NCBI RefSeq assembly: GCF_902506535.1
Contig: NZ_LR733827.1
Span: forward strand, 583,942-647,941
DNA length: 64,000 nt
From: Pseudomonas sp. 8Z
GTDB lineage: Bacteria; Pseudomonadota; Gammaproteobacteria; Pseudomonadales; Pseudomonadaceae
Reading direction: 5' to 3'
This document shows, in pieces, positions 1 through 9,567 of this stretch. The position numbers and the translations under genes are program-made. The first letter of the stretch is position 1. Each line of letters starts with the position of its first letter. The notes beneath the pieces were generated by a model. That model ran no database searches. It was not told the origin of the DNA and saw only the letters and a list, made by a program, of their open reading frames with translations.

Positions 1-1744
1 TGTCGTCGGTGGTCGCGGAAACCTCTTCGATGGCTACGACCACTTGGTTCATCTCACCCGTTAGGCGCTCCATGGCCGAAGTGATCGAGCCGATGGCGCT
101 GGCGACCTGGGCCGCATGACGCTCGCCATCGGCGGCCAGACCGATACCGTTGCTCATCAGTTCGTGCATCTGCCGTGTTTGCTGCTGGAACTCGCCGACG
201 ATGGTACTGATGTCGGTAGTGGCCGCGACGGTTTTTTGCGCCAGTGAGCGTACTTCGTCGGCTACCACTGAAAAACCGCGCCCGGCCTCGCCAGCGCGTG
301 CCGCTTCAATGGCGGCGTTAAGCGCGAGCAAGTTGGTTTGGTCGGCCAGGCTGTTGATGACGTCGACGATGCCATTGACCCGTGCGCTGCTCTGGCCGAG
401 GGCATCGACTTGGCTGTGGGTGGCCTGGATCAACTGCGCCAGGCGGCTCATGCTATCGACGCTGGCGGCTATTACCTTGCCGCCATCACGCGCGGCATCG
501 TAAGCGCTGGTGGTGGCGGTACCGACTTCTGCAGTGCGTTGCGCCATGTCGTTGAGGGTGGTGCTGATCTGATGCGAGGCCGAGACAGCCTGTTCAGTCT
601 GCATTTCAACCTGCGTGCTGTTTTCACCCAGTTGGCGCATGGTGTCGCCCAGGTGATGGTGCAGGCGATTGAGTTCGGTATTGGCGTGCAACACCTGAGT
701 GACGATGCCGCCGATGCCCTGAATCATGCGGTTGGCGGCGTCGGCAAGCTGGTTGAATTCATCGCACGGGTTGCTGCCCACCGGTAGTTTGCCGGACAGA
801 TCACCAGAAGCCACCCGGCTGAGCATTTCGGTGGCGTTGCTCAGGCGTGTCACCAGTGTGCGCGAGGCTTGCATGAGGGTCAGCGAGAGTAGCGCCGAGA
901 CGGCCAGGAAACTCAGGCCCATGGCATAAAGCGCTGACATGCGGGCTTGCTCGGCCTCTTCTGAGCGTTGCTGCAACAAGCCGCTCTGTAAGTCCTGGGC
1001 TTGTTTTTCGAGGGTGGCTTGCAATTGCTCAGCGAGCTGATCGAGGCGCTGGTTGGTCGCGCTGATCTCTTCGATGCTGGCGTGGGCGTCGGCGAACGCC
1101 TGGGCGAAACCGTCGACGCTTTTACCAATCGGTGTGCTCTGCCATTCGAGGTCGGCAATCTGCGCCTGCAACTTGATGATGGCTGCCTGAGTGATCTGAG
1201 CGAAGCCTGCATCGAATGATGACAGGTAGTCGCGTTGGCCACTGATCGCGGCGCTGATGAAGGGTTTGATCAGTTCGAAACTGATGGCTTCCAGCGCCTT
1301 ACCCTTTTCGCTAAGGCTCTTGCGCTGGCCTTCGAAGGGGGTCAGACCGAGCGCCTGATTAAGTACCAGCCACTTGCGTTGTTGGGCGATTTCTTCCTGC
1401 AACACGCCCTTGATCTCTTCGGCATGCTGCAAGGTCGTGGCGTCGTCCAGAGTGCGTGCCTCAGCGACCAACTGCTCGGCATGCTTCTGCAGTCCATCCA
1501 GACCGGCGTTGTATACCTCGAGTTTTTCTGGGGCCAATTGCTGGCGCAGGGTATTTTGTTGCCACCAGTAGTTCATCAGCTGTGTGCTAGCGCTAGCATA
1601 GGCAGCAGCGCTTTCCCTTGCCTGCAGGGCCGCGCTGATGCGCTGGCTGGCCCATAACGAGGCCGCAGCCATCAGCGCCAGGCTGATCAGGGTGAGCGCA
1701 ATAAGGGCTCTGAATTTTTGTTGCCAGGACAGTAGAAAGTTCAC
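1..1744 (-). CDS. Methyl-accepting chemotaxis protein, 3' end cut by window edge
   Basis: Transmembrane chemoreceptor that senses a periplasmic ligand and controls the CheA kinase. I read about 581 codons from a GTG start at 1744. There is an N-terminal membrane helix (residues about 10-27), a mostly helical periplasmic region of roughly 240 residues, a second membrane helix (about 268-290), a HAMP linker, then the cytoplasmic coiled coil. The hallmark signalling tip reads [18 protein letters not shown] near plus-strand 240-300. The reading frame leaves the window open at position 1, so the C-terminus is missing. The ligand cannot be told from the sequence. It is transcribed away from gdhB, with its promoter in the shared gap 1745-2276. 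Family assignment is firm; the start codon is less so. Confidence 0.9.
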   Translation of the reverse strand, partial: MNFLLSWQQKFRALIALTLISLALMAAASLWASQRISAALQARESAAAYASASTQLMNYWWQQNTLRQQLAPEKLEVYNAGLDGLQKHAEQLVAEARTLDDATTLQHAEEIKGVLQEEIAQQRKWLVLNQALGLTPFEGQRKSLSEKGKALEAISFELIKPFISAAISGQRDYLSSFDAGFAQITQAAIIKLQAQIADLEWQSTPIGKSVDGFAQAFADAHASIEEISATNQRLDQLAEQLQATLEKQAQDLQSGLLQQRSEEAEQARMSALYAMGLSFLAVSALLSLTLMQASRTLVTRLSNATEMLSRVASGDLSGKLPVGSNPCDEFNQLADAANRMIQGIGGIVTQVLHANTELNRLHHHLGDTMRQLGENSTQVEMQTEQAVSASHQISTTLNDMAQRTAEVGTATTSAYDAARDGGKVIAASVDSMSRLAQLIQATHSQVDALGQSSARVNGIVDVINSLADQTNLLALNAAIEAARAGEAGRGFSVVADEVRSLAQKTVAATTDISTIVGEFQQQTRQMHELMSNGIGLAADGERHAAQVASAIGSITSAMERLTGEMNQVVVAIEEVSATTDD

Positions 1745-1984
1745 CTTAACGCCTCGCCATCTTCTAATGGATGATCATTGTTTGTCGGCAGGTTGTCATA
1801 TGACTTGACCAGGAGTCTATGGGCATCTTGTGCCTGAGAGGCGCGATGGGTCGCGAACGCCCCTGTCCCAAGCGTGCAGGGTATTGCTGGCAATCAAGCG
1901 CAGTGCGTCGCAAGTGTGTGCATGCTGGCGGCGCTCAAGGCGATTCGGGACGGTGCGTGGTCAACGAGTTGTAAGGGCAATGCC

Positions 1985-2000
1985 TGGCAACGGGGTTGCA
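1985..2000 (+). promoter_or_regulatory. Sigma-54-type -24/-12 promoter candidate upstream of gdhB
   Basis: The sequence TGGCAACGGGGTTGCA keeps the GG and GC dinucleotides separated by exactly ten bases, as the RpoN consensus TGGCACG-N4-TTGC requires; one core base differs. It points toward gdhB, with a predicted start site about 265 bases before the ATG. A single such match can occur by chance in GC-rich DNA. Confidence 0.3.
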
Positions 2001-2027
2001 CCTTATAGGTGCAACCGTGAACGAAAA

Positions 2028-2048
2028 TGTCGCAGCGCCGCAAGCGGT
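2028..2048 (+). promoter_or_regulatory. ArgR-like half-site upstream of gdhB
   Basis: TGTCGC followed by eight bases and AA fits the P. aeruginosa ArgR half-site TGTCGC-N8-AA as I remember it. In P. aeruginosa gdhB is known to be arginine-inducible through ArgR, which makes the location sensible. A second TGTCGC at 2140-2145 has its AA at a different spacing. Confidence 0.35.
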
Positions 2049-2085
2049 GTGGTGATAACCCTCGTTAAGCTGACCCGCCATATGT

Positions 2086-2097
2086 GACCGAACGGTC
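2086..2097. promoter_or_regulatory. GACCG-AA-CGGTC palindrome (TetR-type operator candidate)
   Basis: Two perfect 5-base arms flank AA. Symmetric ACCGNNCGGT cores are common among TetR-family operators. No TetR gene lies nearby in this window, so the binding protein is unknown. Confidence 0.25.
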
Positions 2098-2205
2098 GCC
2101 TGTCTTCGCCATGGTTCTGCTGCAGCCAGTCGGTGTCATTGTCGCTTCATGGGCTAAGGTTGAACTAATGCGTGGATGGCGTGATCAAGACCCGCGATTG
2201 CCCAG

Positions 2206-2242
2206 GGCGCCTGTAAAAACGTGAGTGGTTTTTACAGGCGCC
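2206..2242 (+). repeat. 15-bp perfect inverted repeat in the gdhB leader
   Basis: Arms at 2206-2220 and 2228-2242 (GGCGCCTGTAAAAAC and its complement) pair perfectly around a 7-base loop, ending 34 bases before the gdhB ATG. There is no T-run typical of a terminator after the stem. It could be an RNA hairpin influencing gdhB expression or a DNA site. Confidence 0.7.
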
Positions 2243-2276
2243 TTCTGACGAACCACCAGCCCAATGGAGCATTACC

Positions 2277-5200
2277 ATGGCGTTCTTTACGGCGGCCAGC
2301 AAAGCTGACTTCCAGCACCAACTGCAAGCAGCCCTGGCGCAGCACGTGAGCGAACAGGCGTTGCCACACGTGACCTCGTTCGCTGACCAATTCTTTGGCA
2401 TCGTCGCCCTCGAAGAGCTGACGCAGCGGCGTCTGTCCGATCTGGTCGGCTGCACCCTGTCGGCCTGGCGCATGCTGGAGAGCTTCGATCAGGCCAAGCC
2501 GCAAGTGCGGGCATTCAACCCCGACTACGAGAAACATGGTTGGCAATCAACCCACACGGCAGTGGAAATCCTCCACGGTGACATACCGTTTTTGGTCGAC
2601 TCGGTCCGCATGGAGCTCAACCGCCGTGGTTTCAGCATCCATACCCTGCAAAACAGCGTATTCAGCGTGCGTCGTGACAAGAACGGCGCGCTACAGGAAA
2701 TCCTGCCCAAGGGCACTCAAGGGGACGACGTACTGCAAGAAGCGCTGATGTTCCTGGAGATCGACCGCTGCTCCAGCAGCAGCGAGCTGAAAACCCTGGA
2801 GAAGGCCATCGAGGAGGTGTTCAGCGATGTGCGCCTGGCAGTGACCGACTTCCAACCGATGAAAACCAAGGCGCGCGAGCTGTTGGCCTGGTTGGATCGC
2901 GCCAAACTCAACGTCGACAAGGCCGAGCTGGACGAGATCAAGGTGTTTCTCGGCTGGCTGCTGGACAACCATTTCACCTTCCTCGGTTATGAGGAATTCA
3001 AGGTGGCCGATGATGCCGAGGGCGGGCGTCTGCAGTACGACGAGTCGTCTCTGCTTGGCTTGTCCAAGCGCCTGCGTGCAGGGTTGAGTGGCGAGGAATT
3101 GCAGATCGAGGCACAGGCCCTGGCTTACCTGCGTGAACCGCAGTTGTTGTCCTTCGCCAAGGCTGCCGTACCGAGTCGCGTGCATCGCCCGGCGTACCCG
3201 GATTTCGTCTCGATACGCGAGCTCGATGCTAAGGGCAAGGTGGTCAAGGAATGCCGCTTCATGGGCCTGTACACCTCGGCGGTGTACGCCGAGAGCGTGT
3301 GGAACATTCCCTACATCCGCCGCAAGGTTGAGGTGATCAAGCGCCGCTCCGGTTTCGAGAGCAGCGCACACCTGGGTAAGGAGCTGGCGCAGGTGCTGGA
3401 AGTGCTGCCGCGCGATGACCTGTTCCAGACGCCGGTGGACGATCTGCTCAGCACCGCCATCTCCATCGTGCAGATTCAGGAGCGCAACAAGATCCGCGTG
3501 TTCCTGCGCCGTGACCCCTACGGTCGCTTCTGCTACTGCCTGGCCTACGTGCCGCGCGATGTGTATTCCACAGAAACCCGCATGAAGATCCAGCAGGTGC
3601 TGATGGAGCGCCTGCAAGCCACCGATTGTGAGTTCTGGACCTTCTTCTCCGAGTCGGTGCTGGCACGGGTGCAATTCATCCTGCGCGTCGACCCGAAGAA
3701 CGAGGTACAGATCGACCCCGTACGTCTGGAGAAGGAAGTTATCCAGGCCTGCCGTTCGTGGAAGGACGACTATGTCGGGCTGATGGTCGAAAGCCTGGGT
3801 GAGGCTCAGGGCACACGTGTACTGGCTGAATTCCCGGAAGGTTTCCCGGCGGGTTACCGCGAGCGCTTCGCCGCCCATTCGGCGGTGGTCGACATGCAGC
3901 ACCTGCTCAGCCTGAGTGCGGACAAGCCGCTGGTGATGAGCTTCTACCAGCCGCTGGCGCAGAACGAGCAGCAGTTGCACTGCAAGCTGTACCACGCCGA
4001 TACGCCGCTGCCGCTGTCCGACGTGCTGCCGATTCTGGAGAACCTCGGCCTGCGCGTGCTTGGCGAGTTCCCCTACAAACTGCGCCGTGCCGATGGTCGC
4101 GAGTTCTGGATTCACGATTTCGCCTTTACCTACGCCGAAGGCCTGGATGTCGACATCCAGCAGCTCAACGACACCCTGCAGGACGCCTTCATCCACATTG
4201 TCGGTGGCGATGCCGAGAATGACGCTTTCAACCGCTTGGTGCTGACCGCCGCCATGCCCTGGCGCGACGTGGCGCTGCTGCGCGCCTATGCGCGTTACCT
4301 CAAGCAGATTCGCCTGGGCTTCTCGCTGAGCTACATCGCCGCCACCCTGGTCAACCACGCCGATATTGCCAAGGAGCTGGTGCGCCTGTTCCGCACGCGC
4401 TTCTACCTGGCGCGCAAGCTCACCGCCGAAGACCTCGACGACAAGCAGCAGAAGCTCGAGCAGGCCATCCTCGCCGCGCTGGACAATGTTGCGGTACTCA
4501 ACGAAGACCGCATCCTGCGGCGCTACCTCGACCTGATCAAGGCGACCTTGCGCACCAACTTCTTCCAGCCGGGCGAGAACGGCCAGAACAAGAGTTACTT
4601 CAGCTTCAAGCTCAGCCCACGGCTGATCCCGGACATCCCGCGCCCGGTGCCGAAGTTCGAAATCTTCGTCTACAGCCCGCGCGTCGAAGGCGTGCACCTG
4701 CGCTTCGGCGACGTTGCTCGTGGCGGCCTGCGCTGGTCGGATCGCGAAGAGGACTTCCGCACCGAGGTGCTCGGCCTGGTCAAGGCACAGCAGGTGAAGA
4801 ACGCGGTGATCGTGCCGATGGGCGCCAAGGGCGGCTTCGTACCGCGCAAGATGCCGCTCGGCGGTTCGCGTGACGAGGTGATGGCCGAGGGCATCGCCTG
4901 CTACCGCATCTTCATCAGCGGCCTGCTCGACATTACCGACAACCTCAAGGAAGGCGAGGTGGTGCCGCCGGTAGGCGTGGTGCGCCACGACGCCGACGAC
5001 CCCTATCTGGTAGTGGCGGCGGACAAGGGCACCGCGACCTTCTCCGACATCGCCAACGGCATCGCTGCCGAGTACGGCTTCTGGCTCGGCGACGCCTTCG
5101 CCTCCGGCGGCTCGGCCGGTTACGACCACAAGGGCATGGGCATCACCGCCAAGGGCGGCTGGGTTTCCGTGCAACGGCATTTCCGCGAGCGCGGCATCGA

Positions 5201-7118
5201 CGTGCAGAAGGACAACGTCACTGTCATCGGTATCGGCGACATGGCCGGCGATGTATTCGGTAATGGCCTGCTGCTGTCGGAAAGCCTGCAACTGGTGGCG
5301 GCGTTCAACCACCTGCATATCTTTATCGACCCCAACCCCGATGCGGCCAAAAGCTTTGCCGAGCGCAAGCGCCTGTTCGACCTGCCGCGTTCCTCCTGGG
5401 CCGACTATGACAGCAAGCTGATCTCCGAAGGCGGCGGCATCTTCCTGCGCAGCGCCAAGAGCATCGCCATCAGCCCGCAAATGAAGGCGCGCTTCGACAT
5501 CGCTGCCGACAAGCTGGCGCCCACCGAGCTACTCAATGCGCTGCTCAAGGCGCCGGTCGACCTGCTGTGGAACGGCGGCATCGGCACCTATGTGAAATCC
5601 AGCAAGGAGAGCCACGCTGACGTCGGTGACAAGGCCAACGACGCCCTGCGTGTCGATGGCTGCGAGCTGCGCGCCAAGGTGGTGGGCGAGGGCGGCAATC
5701 TGGGCATGACCCAGCTTGGCCGCGTCGAGTTTGGCCTGCATGGCGGTGCCAGTAACACCGACTTCATCGACAACGCTGGCGGTGTGGACTGCTCCGACCA
5801 CGAGGTGAACATCAAGATCCTGCTCGGTGAAATCGTCGCAGGCGGCGACATGACCGAGAAGCAGCGCAACAAGCTCTTGGCCGAGATGACCGAGGACGTG
5901 TCCGAGCTGGTGCTGGGCAACAACTACAAGCAGACCCAGGCGCTGTCGCTGGCCGAACGCCGCGCCCGCGAACGCATCGGCGAGTACAAGCGCCTGATGA
6001 ACGCCCTGGAAAGCGCCGGCAAGCTCGACCGCGCCCTGGAGTTCCTGCCGACTGACGAGGCGCTCAACGAGCGTGTCGCCAGTGGTCGCGGCCTGACCCG
6101 CCCGGAGCTGTCGGTGCTGATCTCCTACAGCAAGATCGACCTCAAGGAATCGCTGCTCAAATCCCAGGTGCCGGATGACGACTACCTGGCGCGCGAGATG
6201 GAAACCGCCTTCCCGGCGATTCTCACCGAGAAGTTCGGCGACGCCATGCGCCGTCATCGCCTCAAGCGCGAGATCGTTAGCACGCAGATCGCCAACGATC
6301 TGGTCAACCACATGGGCATCACCTTCGTGCAGCGCCTGAAGGAGTCCACCGGTATGAGCGCGGCCAATGTCGCCGGTGCCTACGTGATCGTGCGTGACCT
6401 GTTCCGCCTGCCACATTGGTGGGCGCAGATCGAGGCGCTGGACTACAAGGTGCCGGCCGAGCTGCAACTGCAACTGATGGACGAACTGATGCGCCTGGGC
6501 CGCCGTGCCACCCGCTGGTTCCTGCGCAGCCGCCGCAACGAGCTGGACGCCGCGCGTGACGTGGCGCACTTCGCCCCGCGTATCGAAGCGCTGGTCGGTC
6601 GCCTGGATGAGTTGCTCGAAGGCCCGGCCCGCGAGCAGTGGCTGGCGCGCTACCAGAGCTTCGTCGAGGCCGGCACGCCCGAGGAGTTGGCGCGCGTAGT
6701 GGCTGGCACCAGCCATCTGTATACGCTGCTGCCGATCATCGAAGCGGCGGACGTTACCGGCAAGGACGCCAGTGACGTGGCGGCGGCCTACTTCGCCGTT
6801 GGCGGTGCGCTGGATCTGTCCTGGTATCTGCAGCAGATCACCGGTCTGGCAGTGGAGAGCAACTGGCAGGCCCTGGCCCGCGAAGCCTTCCGCGATGACC
6901 TGGACTGGCAGCAGCGCGCGATCACCGTGTCGGTGCTGCAGATGGCCGACGGCCCGCAGGAGATCGAGGCGCGCCTGGCGCTGTGGCTGGAGCAGCATCA
7001 GCGCCTGGTGGATCGCTGGAAAGTGATGCTCAGCGAACTGCGTGCAGCCACCGGCAGCGACTACGCCATGTACGCCGTGGCTAACCGCGAGCTGATGGAT
7101 CTGGCGCAAAGCGCCTGA
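2277..7118 (+). CDS. gdhB: NAD-specific glutamate dehydrogenase, large (GdhB/180-kDa) type
   Basis: Catabolic enzyme converting glutamate plus NAD+ to 2-oxoglutarate, ammonia and NADH in the cytoplasm, used when arginine or glutamate feeds the cell. It has 1613 residues; P. aeruginosa GdhB is about 1620. The N-terminal half contains the ACT-like regulatory domains of this family. The catalytic core starts near residue 740: the glycine/lysine-rich substrate stretch, including RGGLRWSDREEDFRTE and KNAVIVPMGAKGGF, lies at about 814-860, and the dinucleotide-binding stretch GIGDMAGDVFGNG near 985-1000. It is monocistronic, with a strong terminator right after the stop. The upstream ArgR-like site suggests arginine control, as in P. 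aeruginosa. Long open frames on the opposite strand are GC-driven shadows. Confidence 0.97.
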   Translation: MAFFTAASKADFQHQLQAALAQHVSEQALPHVTSFADQFFGIVALEELTQRRLSDLVGCTLSAWRMLESFDQAKPQVRAFNPDYEKHGWQSTHTAVEILHGDIPFLVDSVRMELNRRGFSIHTLQNSVFSVRRDKNGALQEILPKGTQGDDVLQEALMFLEIDRCSSSSELKTLEKAIEEVFSDVRLAVTDFQPMKTKARELLAWLDRAKLNVDKAELDEIKVFLGWLLDNHFTFLGYEEFKVADDAEGGRLQYDESSLLGLSKRLRAGLSGEELQIEAQALAYLREPQLLSFAKAAVPSRVHRPAYPDFVSIRELDAKGKVVKECRFMGLYTSAVYAESVWNIPYIRRKVEVIKRRSGFESSAHLGKELAQVLEVLPRDDLFQTPVDDLLSTAISIVQIQERNKIRVFLRRDPYGRFCYCLAYVPRDVYSTETRMKIQQVLMERLQATDCEFWTFFSESVLARVQFILRVDPKNEVQIDPVRLEKEVIQACRSWKDDYVGLMVESLGEAQGTRVLAEFPEGFPAGYRERFAAHSAVVDMQHLLSLSADKPLVMSFYQPLAQNEQQLHCKLYHADTPLPLSDVLPILENLGLRVLGEFPYKLRRADGREFWIHDFAFTYAEGLDVDIQQLNDTLQDAFIHIVGGDAENDAFNRLVLTAAMPWRDVALLRAYARYLKQIRLGFSLSYIAATLVNHADIAKELVRLFRTRFYLARKLTAEDLDDKQQKLEQAILAALDNVAVLNEDRILRRYLDLIKATLRTNFFQPGENGQNKSYFSFKLSPRLIPDIPRPVPKFEIFVYSPRVEGVHLRFGDVARGGLRWSDREEDFRTEVLGLVKAQQVKNAVIVPMGAKGGFVPRKMPLGGSRDEVMAEGIACYRIFISGLLDITDNLKEGEVVPPVGVVRHDADDPYLVVAADKGTATFSDIANGIAAEYGFWLGDAFASGGSAGYDHKGMGITAKGGWVSVQRHFRERGIDVQKDNVTVIGIGDMAGDVFGNGLLLSESLQLVAAFNHLHIFIDPNPDAAKSFAERKRLFDLPRSSWADYDSKLISEGGGIFLRSAKSIAISPQMKARFDIAADKLAPTELLNALLKAPVDLLWNGGIGTYVKSSKESHADVGDKANDALRVDGCELRAKVVGEGGNLGMTQLGRVEFGLHGGASNTDFIDNAGGVDCSDHEVNIKILLGEIVAGGDMTEKQRNKLLAEMTEDVSELVLGNNYKQTQALSLAERRARERIGEYKRLMNALESAGKLDRALEFLPTDEALNERVASGRGLTRPELSVLISYSKIDLKESLLKSQVPDDDYLAREMETAFPAILTEKFGDAMRRHRLKREIVSTQIANDLVNHMGITFVQRLKESTGMSAANVAGAYVIVRDLFRLPHWWAQIEALDYKVPAELQLQLMDELMRLGRRATRWFLRSRRNELDAARDVAHFAPRIEALVGRLDELLEGPAREQWLARYQSFVEAGTPEELARVVAGTSHLYTLLPIIEAADVTGKDASDVAAAYFAVGGALDLSWYLQQITGLAVESNWQALAREAFRDDLDWQQRAITVSVLQMADGPQEIEARLALWLEQHQRLVDRWKVMLSELRAATGSDYAMYAVANRELMDLAQSA

Positions 7119-7137
7119 TAGCACTCGATAGCGCTAG

Positions 7138-7175
7138 AAACGACCAGGCCCCGCAACTGCGGGGCCTGGTCGTTT
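7138..7175. terminator. Rho-independent terminator, bidirectional, after gdhB
   Basis: A 17-bp perfect stem (7138-7154 with 7159-7175) closes on the tetraloop AACT. It starts with AAA and ends with TTT, so it can stop gdhB on the plus strand and puuD on the minus strand. Confidence 0.85.
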
Positions 7176-7188
7176 CTGCTGCCAATAT

Positions 7189-8463
7189 TTAGCGGGCGAT
7201 ATGCGCGCCCTGTGCGATCCAGCGGCCGATCAGGTCGCGTTCATCCTGGGTCATCTGGGTGATGTTGCCCAGTGGCATGATCTGCGAGGCCACGGCCTGG
7301 GCCTGGATTTTCGCAGCTTGGGTCTGCATCTGCTCGGGTGTATCGAGCATGAAACCGGCTGGTGCGGCGCTGAACAGCGGGCTGGTCGGGTTGGCTGAAT
7401 GGCACACGCTGCAGCGGGTGTGGATCACCTGTTCAACCTGAGCGAAGTCGACCGTGTCAGTCGGTGGTGTTGCGGCTGGTTCAGCAGGCTGTGCGCTCGC
7501 TGCCTGTTCGGCTGTGGCTGCGCTTGCGATGGCCGGTGGCTGAGCTTGCGCTGCCGTGGCTGGAGTGTGTGGTGTCGGCTTGGTAACGTAAGCCAGGCAG
7601 ACCATGCCCAGCGCTGCTGCGGGGAGTGCCCAGGCGAAGCGTTGGCTGTTGTGGCGGGTGTTGAAATAGTGACGTACCAATACCGCCAGCACTGCGATGC
7701 CTGCGAGGATCAGCCAGTTGTACGGGCTGCCATAGGTGCTTGGGAAGTGGTTGCTGATCATGATGAACAGCACTGGCAGGGTGAAATAGTTGTTATGCCG
7801 CGAGCGTAGCAGGCCTTTGGCCGGTAGCGACGGGTCAGGGGTGGTGTGGGTTTCGATGGCCTTCACCAGTGCGCGCTGGGCCGGCATGATGGTGAAGAAT
7901 ACGTTACCGACCATGATGCTGCCGATGATGGCGCCGACGTGAATGTAGGCCGCCCGGCCACTGAAAATCTGGCTGAAACCATAGGCCGCAGCGATGATCG
8001 TCACGAATAGCACGGCGCCAAGCAGAGCGGGGCGTTTGCCCAGTGGCGAGTCGCAGAGCAGGTGGTAGATCAGGTAGCTGGCAACGATGGAGCCGAGGCC
8101 GATGGCGATAGCGGCGCTTGGCGCTAGATCGACTCCTGGTTTGAGCAGGTACAGGCTGGGGTTGAGGTAGTACACCACCAGCAGCAGCGCGACGCCCGAC
8201 AGCCAAGTGCTATAGGCTTCCCATTTGAACCAGTGCAGGTTCTCCGGCATTTTCGGTGGTGCCAGTTTGTACTTTTCCAGGTGGTAGATGCCGCCGCCGT
8301 GAATGGCCCAGAGATCACCTGACAAGCCATCGCGCGGGTTGCGCCGGTCGAGGTTGTTCTCCAGCCAGACGAAATAAAAGGATGCACCGATCCAGGCGAT
8401 GCCGACGATCATGTGCACCCAGCGGATGCTCAGGTTTAGCCATTCGGTGAAATGTGCTTCCAC
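7189..8463 (-). CDS. puuD: Membrane-bound urate hydroxylase PuuD with C-terminal cytochrome c domain
   Basis: Oxidises urate to 5-hydroxyisourate at the inner membrane and passes electrons to the respiratory chain, unlike soluble uricase. The 424-residue protein starts with a membrane domain (HMIVGIAWIGASFYFVWLE and about seven further hydrophobic helices), then an Ala/Pro-rich linker (about 300-345), then a cytochrome c fold with haem motif CSVCH and a likely Met ligand in IMPLGN. The start is GTG at 8463. It is the last gene of the puuE-uraD-allA-puuD operon; its product feeds UraH, encoded divergently. Confidence 0.93.
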   Translation of the reverse strand: MEAHFTEWLNLSIRWVHMIVGIAWIGASFYFVWLENNLDRRNPRDGLSGDLWAIHGGGIYHLEKYKLAPPKMPENLHWFKWEAYSTWLSGVALLLVVYYLNPSLYLLKPGVDLAPSAAIAIGLGSIVASYLIYHLLCDSPLGKRPALLGAVLFVTIIAAAYGFSQIFSGRAAYIHVGAIIGSIMVGNVFFTIMPAQRALVKAIETHTTPDPSLPAKGLLRSRHNNYFTLPVLFIMISNHFPSTYGSPYNWLILAGIAVLAVLVRHYFNTRHNSQRFAWALPAAALGMVCLAYVTKPTPHTPATAAQAQPPAIASAATAEQAASAQPAEPAATPPTDTVDFAQVEQVIHTRCSVCHSANPTSPLFSAAPAGFMLDTPEQMQTQAAKIQAQAVASQIMPLGNITQMTQDERDLIGRWIAQGAHIAR

Positions 8464-8508
8464 GTTCTTTACCTCTTCCCGCCGCCGTGAAGTGGTTGCG
8501 GGCTTCTC

Positions 8509-9012
8509 TTATCGGTGGGGAGTGAGGAGGAGAAGCTCGCCCTCATTGAAGAAATGCTCATCGCAGTTGTTGCCTGAACCACTGCGATCAACCACCAGGA
8601 AGTCATCCCGCTTTTCGATCGCCAGCACCGGATGGTGCCAGACGCCGCGATGGTAATTGATGCCCTGCCTGCCGTTGCTGAGGAAGGCGCGGACGGAACC
8701 TGATACAGGCGCATCGCCAGGTGGCGCGACCACGATCAGAAAGGGGTTGCCGAGCAGCGGGATGAAGGCCTGGCTGCCCAGTGGATGGCGTTCCAGCATG
8801 CCGATGGTCAGCGGCATCTCAAGCGCTTCGGCGCGAAAGATGCTGATGATGGCCTGATCCTCCGGCTGCGCGGTCTGCACCGTGGCCAGCTTGTGATAGC
8901 GACGAGTAGAGCCGTTGTTGATCATGAAGAAATCGCTGCCGTCGGTTTCGATCACGTCACCGAAAGGGGCGAAGGCTTCTTTGCTCAGGGGCTCGATGGT
9001 CAGGCTACGCAT
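8509..9012 (-). CDS. allA: Ureidoglycolate lyase AllA
   Basis: Splits ureidoglycolate into glyoxylate and urea, the last step of allantoate use. The 167-residue length and the N-terminal pattern (IEPLSKEAFAPFGDVIE, then NNGSTRRYHKL) are typical of AllA, as is the cupin-like C-terminal half. It lies 45 bases before puuD and about 40 bases after uraD. The enzyme that makes its substrate, allantoicase, is not encoded in this window; from memory, P. aeruginosa has an allantoicase gene beside allA. Confidence 0.92.
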   Translation of the reverse strand: MRSLTIEPLSKEAFAPFGDVIETDGSDFFMINNGSTRRYHKLATVQTAQPEDQAIISIFRAEALEMPLTIGMLERHPLGSQAFIPLLGNPFLIVVAPPGDAPVSGSVRAFLSNGRQGINYHRGVWHHPVLAIEKRDDFLVVDRSGSGNNCDEHFFNEGELLLLTPHR

Positions 9013-9051
9013 GGCTGTTCTGCTTGTTCTGTACGGTAAACATTAAGCGCC

Positions 9052-9567
9052 TTACAGCGCTTGCAGGCGAAAGAGGGCGATCTTGTTGATTTCCGCCAGG
9101 GCGGTGGCGAACTCCTGCTCAGGTGCGTTGTGAATGCGCTCTTCGAAGGCGGCGAGAATTTGATGGCGGTTGCTGCCTTTGACCGCCTTGATAAAGGGGA
9201 AGCCGAACTTGGCCTTGTAGGCGTGGTTGAGTTCAGTGAAGCGGGTGAACTCCTCGGCGCTGCACTCATGAATGCCCGCTCCGGCCTGCTCGCTGGTGCT
9301 GGAGGCGGTCAGTTCGCCGCGGATGGCGGCTTTGCCAGCCAGATCCGGGTGGGCGTTGATCAGCGCTAACTGCGCCTCGCGATCTGCGGCCAGGAGTATT
9401 TCGGCCATGCGCTGGTGCAGCGCTTGGATTTCATCGTGCGAGGTGTTCAAGCCGAGGTCATAAGCCTGTTGGGCAATCCAGGGCGAGTGCTCGTAGATGT
9501 CGGCGAAGGCTTGGATGAAAGCGGCGCGGCTCAGTGAGGAGGGCGTCAGGGTTTGGAAGCGGCTCAT
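9052..9567 (-). CDS. uraD: OHCU decarboxylase UraD
   Basis: 2-oxo-4-hydroxy-4-carboxy-5-ureidoimidazoline decarboxylase, giving S-allantoin after UraH. There are 171 residues from ATG 9567, beginning MSRFQTLTPSSLSRAAF. Family signatures are NAHPDLAGKAA (active-site His region) and FGFPFIKAVKGSNR. The start overlaps the puuE stop as ATGA, so the two are translationally coupled. A longer in-frame reading to 9636 exists but would run deep into puuE and is unlikely. Confidence 0.93.
   Translation of the reverse strand: MSRFQTLTPSSLSRAAFIQAFADIYEHSPWIAQQAYDLGLNTSHDEIQALHQRMAEILLAADREAQLALINAHPDLAGKAAIRGELTASSTSEQAGAGIHECSAEEFTRFTELNHAYKAKFGFPFIKAVKGSNRHQILAAFEERIHNAPEQEFATALAEINKIALFRLQAL

Larger units (their letters stand above)
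1745..2276. other. Intergenic region between the chemoreceptor and gdhB
   Basis: These 532 bases have no convincing gene; the short frames in them lack coding character or homology I recognise. They hold the divergent promoters of the chemoreceptor (leftward) and gdhB (rightward), a sigma-54-like element, an ArgR-like half-site, a GACCG-AA-CGGTC palindrome and a strong inverted repeat just upstream of gdhB, each listed separately. Confidence 0.6.

Noticed and set aside
1830-2087. Small ORF of 85 codons upstream of gdhB
   Set aside because: No ribosome site, no homology recognised, and it runs through the predicted promoter and operator elements.
2691-5480. 929-codon open frame antisense to gdhB
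   Set aside because: Exact shadow of gdhB codons in a high-GC gene; composition is rich in Ala/Val/Leu/Gln/His with no recognisable domain and no ribosome site.
5529-7124. 531-codon open frame antisense to the gdhB 3' part
   Set aside because: Same GC-driven antisense effect; no domain.
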